Below, one piece after another: positions 61,246 through 64,000 of a stretch of 64,000 nt of DNA. The stretch is taken from assembly GCF_030345335.1 (NCBI RefSeq), contig NZ_JAPVRC010000012.1:1-64000 (forward strand), in the 5' to 3' direction. Position 1 is the first letter of the stretch; every line of letters starts with the position of its first letter. The notes below the pieces were generated by a model that saw only the letters and a program-made list of their open reading frames with translations, did not search any database and was not told where the DNA came from. Source of the stretch: Halobacillus campisalis. Lineage in GTDB: Bacteria; Bacillota; Bacilli; Bacillales; Halobacillaceae. The position numbers and the translations under genes were made by a program.

Positions 61246-62196
61246 ATGATTGTATTATCAGCAATCAAAAGAGTACCGGAAAGTATAAAAAAGCATATCC
61301 AGCACACTTTCAAGGAAGCCGATTTCTTATGGTGCCACGGAATAGAAGAAGCAGAGCAGCACTTGAACAAGGCGGAAATATTCATTACATATGGGGAAGA
61401 TCTGAATGACGCTCTCATCGATAAAGCCAAACATTTGAAATGGATTATGGTATTGTCTGCTGGAATGGACCGCATGCCATTTGAAGCTATAGGTGAAAGG
61501 GATATTCTCGTTACTAACGTAAGGGGGATACACGCTCAGCCAATGGCTGAATATGCTTTATCAATGATCTTACAAGTGGCTCGTAATGCTAAGGTTCTAT
61601 ACCAAAGAGAAAAGGAACACGCATGGGACCGCAGTGTCCCTATGGCAGAATTAAGTGGAAGTAATATGGTCTTGCTTGGTACAGGAGCCATCGCTCAAGA
61701 AACTGCCCGGCTGGCAAAAGCATTCAACATGAAAACGATAGGCGTGTCTAGATCAGGAAAATCAAAGTCCTACTTTGATGAGACCTGCACTGTCGAAGAA
61801 ATGCACACAGTCCTCCCGGAAGCTGATTACGTTGTAGCGGCGTTACCGAGTACACCGGAAACGAGTTATCTATTAACAAAAGACCACTTTGCTCTCATGC
61901 CGGCTCGCTCTGTTTTCTTGAACATGGGGCGAGGGGATCTAGTGGAAAGCTCAGTCATACTAGAAGCGGTCCAGCAGGAAGAGATTTCTCATGCTGTTCT
62001 TGATGTCTTTGAACAAGAACCGCTGCCTAAAGACCACCCGTTCTGGAAAGAAGAAAAGGTTACGATTACATCACACCTTTCAGGAATTTCTCCTCAATAT
62101 GTACCGAGAGCGTTTGAAGTATTTGAAAGAAATATGAATGCTTACCTTAATAACGGGGAAATGGAAAACATAATCGATACGAAAAGGGGATATTAA
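61246..62196 (+). CDS. D-isomer-specific 2-hydroxyacid dehydrogenase
   Basis: NAD(P)-dependent enzyme (316 residues) reducing 2-keto acids to D-2-hydroxy acids or the reverse. NAD-binding loop MVLLGTGAIAQETARLAKAF near residues 138-158, catalytic Arg in NMGRGDLVESSV, Glu in DVFEQEPLP and the His in TSHLSGISP are visible. It ends 1 base before a cobalamin adenosyltransferase gene. Good ribosome site AGGAGGGG. This pair is not part of the B. subtilis bcp-perR interval as I know it. Substrate unknown. Confidence 0.87.
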   Translation: MIVLSAIKRVPESIKKHIQHTFKEADFLWCHGIEEAEQHLNKAEIFITYGEDLNDALIDKAKHLKWIMVLSAGMDRMPFEAIGERDILVTNVRGIHAQPMAEYALSMILQVARNAKVLYQREKEHAWDRSVPMAELSGSNMVLLGTGAIAQETARLAKAFNMKTIGVSRSGKSKSYFDETCTVEEMHTVLPEADYVVAALPSTPETSYLLTKDHFALMPARSVFLNMGRGDLVESSVILEAVQQEEISHAVLDVFEQEPLPKDHPFWKEEKVTITSHLSGISPQYVPRAFEVFERNMNAYLNNGEMENIIDTKRGY

Positions 62197-62197
62197 C

Positions 62198-62755
62198 GTG
62201 CGCATTTATACAAGATCAGGGGACAAAGGGCAAACATCTTTGATTTATGGAGACCGTGTAGCAAAAAATGATTTACGAGTAGAAGCTTATGGAACTTGTG
62301 ATGAAGCCAATTCTTCTATAGGTTCAGCATTAAGTCATTTGACTAGAGAAGATTGGTCTGAGAAAGAATCATTCTTAAAAGCGATGCATAAAATTCAAAC
62401 GATCCTTTTTCATGTAGGTGCCGAACTTGCCACACCAAAGGGCAAAGAAGTATTGTGGGAATTGAAAAAAGAGCATATTGAAGAACTCGAAAGCTATATT
62501 GATCAGTGGGACGAACATTTAGCACCTCTAAAAAACTTCATTCTTCCTTCTGGACACGAGGCTTCAGCCGGTCTGCATATGGCGAGGACGATTGTAAGAA
62601 GAGCAGAAAGACTGGCTGTGGCATTGGAAGAAGAGCTGAATAATCCATTAGTCGTATCCTATTTGAACCGTCTTTCAGATCTATTGTTTGTAGCAGCTCG
62701 CTATATAAACCATCAATTAGGCGGGAAAGAAATTCCGTTAATGCCTGATGTGTAA
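62198..62755 (+). CDS. Cob(I)yrinic acid a,c-diamide adenosyltransferase, PduO type
   Basis: ATP:corrinoid adenosyltransferase (185 residues) that makes adenosylcobalamin from cob(I)alamin. PduO/MMAB marks: IYTRSGDKGQTSLIYGDRVA with the ATP-binding region at the N terminus, VEAYGTCDEANSSIGSAL, FILPSGHEASAGLHMARTI and RRAERLAVALEEEL, and NRLSDLLFVAARYIN. GTG start immediately after the preceding stop, so the two genes form an operon. No B12-dependent enzyme gene is in the window. Confidence 0.92.
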   Translation: MRIYTRSGDKGQTSLIYGDRVAKNDLRVEAYGTCDEANSSIGSALSHLTREDWSEKESFLKAMHKIQTILFHVGAELATPKGKEVLWELKKEHIEELESYIDQWDEHLAPLKNFILPSGHEASAGLHMARTIVRRAERLAVALEEELNNPLVVSYLNRLSDLLFVAARYINHQLGGKEIPLMPDV

Positions 62756-62785
62756 AAAAAGGGGTCATTCCGCCCTATGCATTGA

Positions 62786-62832
62786 TTGACAATTAATCGA
62801 TTCACAGGTTAAACTATTTATAAGGATTCTAA
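62786..62832 (+). promoter_or_regulatory. perR promoter with overlapping PerR box
   Basis: TTGACA (62786) lies 18 bases before TAAACT. TTATAAGGATTCTAA (62818-62832) matches the PerR box TTATAATNATTATAA at 12 of 14 fixed positions and lies near the predicted start, so autoregulation is likely. Confidence 0.6.
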
Positions 62833-62884
62833 TTTGATAATATTCTAAATCAAGAATCAATTTACGAAAGAGAGGTGCATGACG

Positions 62885-63322
62885 GTGTCAAATAATCGAC
62901 TTCAAGAAGCGATTGATACGTTAAAAGATTCTGGGGTACGTATAACACCACAACGTCATGCGGTGCTTGAATACCTCCTGAATTCTATGACTCACCCTAC
63001 AGCTGATGATATTTATAAAGCATTGGAGAGTAAATTTCCTAACATGAGTGTTGCTACGGTTTATAACAACTTACGCGTGTTCAGAGAAATTGGTCTTGTA
63101 AGAGAGCTTACGTATGGAGATTCTTCCAGCCGTTTCGATTGTAATACAACTGATCATTATCATGCGATATGCGAATCATGCGGTAAAATAGTCGATTTCC
63201 ATTATCCAAGTCTAAATGAAGTGGAATCATTAGCTGAGCAGGTGACTGGATTTGATGTAAGTCATCATCGCATGGAAGTGTATGGTACATGTTCACAATG
63301 CAAAGCTAAAGCTGCCCATTAA
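62885..63322 (+). CDS. perR: Peroxide-responsive repressor PerR
   Basis: Fur-family repressor (145 residues) that senses hydrogen peroxide by metal-catalysed oxidation of histidines and controls peroxide defence and iron genes. Near-identical blocks to B. subtilis Per[56 protein letters not shown], the RFD of [16 protein letters not shown], and structural zinc CxxC pairs (CESCGK, CSQCKA). GTG at 62885 is 8 bases from GAGAGGTG; ATG at 62879 is only 2 bases away, so the shorter form is preferred. Confidence 0.94.
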   Translation: MSNNRLQEAIDTLKDSGVRITPQRHAVLEYLLNSMTHPTADDIYKALESKFPNMSVATVYNNLRVFREIGLVRELTYGDSSSRFDCNTTDHYHAICESCGKIVDFHYPSLNEVESLAEQVTGFDVSHHRMEVYGTCSQCKAKAAH

Positions 63323-63335
63323 TTTTATTCATAAA

Positions 63336-63372
63336 GAAAGGACCTGCTGAAATATCAGCGGGTCCTTTTTAC
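63336..63372. terminator. Bidirectional terminator of perR and ygzB
   Basis: AAAGGACCTGCTGA pairs with TCAGCGGGTCCTTT with a bulge, followed by TT. Confidence 0.82.
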
Positions 63373-63746
63373 GTACGTTGATCAGCTTCTTCTTTCTGAT
63401 AACGTTTAGAATTATATTTCTCATCGAATTCTTTACCTTCAAGCGACTTATCCATCGTCAATGGCTGCTTGCAATGCATACATGCATCGACTCGTCCAAG
63501 CATTTTTGTCGGTTTCTCACAGCTGGGGCAGACTATTTGAATCGTTTTTGTTGAAAGCATGCCAATCCAAAAGTAAACGACCGTACTCAGACCGATGAAT
63601 CCCATGCCTAAAATCATGAATATCGCCATGGCCCAGACCGTTTCTTTAAAGAGAAGGCCTATGTACATGACCCCAAAACCAACAAAAATCAACCAAAATG
63701 CAAACGACCGGATTTTGTTAATCTTACTCGTATATTTTAAAGCCAA
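63369..63746 (-). CDS. ygzB: YgzB family zinc-ribbon membrane protein (DUF2614)
   Basis: Protein of 125 residues with two membrane helices ([19 protein letters not shown] and [20 protein letters not shown]) and a cytoplasmic zinc ribbon with CPSCEK and CMHCKQ. Matches B. subtilis YgzB, convergent to perR in the same place. Function unknown. Confidence 0.88.
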   Translation of the reverse strand: MALKYTSKINKIRSFAFWLIFVGFGVMYIGLLFKETVWAMAIFMILGMGFIGLSTVVYFWIGMLSTKTIQIVCPSCEKPTKMLGRVDACMHCKQPLTMDKSLEGKEFDEKYNSKRYQKEEADQRT

Positions 63747-63879
63747 CAGAATTCCCTCCTACGTAGCTTACAAACGTAGTATAGCATTTTTTCAAAGAAA
63801 AATATATTTACGAAAAAGGAATTTGGCTATAAGTATCGAATAACTTTAGTGAACTGATTATCTATTTGGGGGAACTATA

Positions 63880-64000
63880 ATGGAAGATTTATTAAGACCC
63901 ATTTACCAAGAAAGAGCCAGCCAGGCCAATACACTTGGTGTGCTTATTTTAGAAAAAAAGAAACCGATCAGCCCGGTGACTGACAATTTTGATGTCATTC
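63880..64000 (+). CDS. ygxA: YgxA-like nucleotidyltransferase-type protein (5' part, cut by window end)
   Basis: First 40 codons only: MEDLLRPIYQERASQANTLG followed by VLILEKKKPISPVTDNFDV. This matches the start of B. subtilis YgxA, which lies beyond ygzB there. GGGGGAAC precedes the ATG. Function unknown. Confidence 0.75.
   Translation, partial: MEDLLRPIYQERASQANTLGVLILEKKKPISPVTDNFDVI

Overview
The window comes from a spore-forming, moderately halophilic member of the Bacillaceae, most like Halobacillus or a close relative. Three things point there: an ectABC ectoine operon (10.5-12.8 kb), small acid-soluble spore protein genes (sspK, sspE) and a yteA-like gene, and a block from 41 kb to the end that follows the Bacillus subtilis yfhF-recX-yfhH-sspK-yfhJ-yfhP-mutY-yfhS-sspE-ygaC-ygaD-ygaE-gsaB-bcp-perR-ygzB-ygxA order. 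The genus call is inference from gene content; no 16S rRNA gene is present.

Layout. 0.2-4.0 kb: ykoFEDC thiamine-precursor ECF transporter operon on the minus strand behind a TPP riboswitch with a visible terminator and antiterminator. 4.1-6.5 kb: an FAD-linked 2-hydroxyacid oxidase overlapping a BASS-family transporter. 6.6-7.0 kb: a candidate type I toxin-antitoxin locus with a 25-residue holin-like peptide; a second such peptide lies at 9.7 kb. 7.15-9.4 kb: a Dph6-like ATP pyrophosphatase, then a histidyl-tRNA synthetase preceded by a histidine-rich leader peptide and an intrinsic terminator. 10.5-12.9 kb: ectABC. 13.1-13.7 kb: the scar of a lost mannitol operon (start of mtlA joined to the end of mtlD). 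14-16.5 kb: a metallophosphoesterase, a DUF692/MNIO-family enzyme, an acidic lipoprotein. 16.5-19.3 kb: a DHA2 drug exporter and decaying genes. 20.8-23.8 kb: argGH under an arginine-type T-box. 23.8-25.2 kb: a thiolase under a SAM-I riboswitch. 25.3-28.8 kb: a LysM carboxypeptidase and a DEAD-box helicase. 29.0-32.3 kb: yrrT-luxS-mccA-mccB, which recycles S-adenosylhomocysteine-derived homocysteine to cysteine and makes AI-2 precursor. 32.4-39.8 kb: yteA, Lin0512, a VOC gene broken by a stop codon, acetyltransferases, and a sortase next to its likely MPATG substrate. 41-64 kb: the yfh-yga block, interrupted by a glcT-ptsG-ptsH glucose PTS module with a RAT/terminator.

Repeats. About ten copies or fragments of one dispersed intergenic element (roughly 75-460 bp) sit between operons. 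They share TIR-like ends and a hairpin core. In several copies the inner arms differ in sequence from copy to copy, yet stay perfectly complementary within each copy.

Several genes are decaying (mtlA-mtlD, a methyltransferase, a Nudix remnant, the VOC dioxygenase), while control is dense: TPP, T-box, SAM-I, RAT, a His leader, a WalR triple box and a PerR box. Coordinates were read by eye. Promoter calls rest on hexamer matches only.
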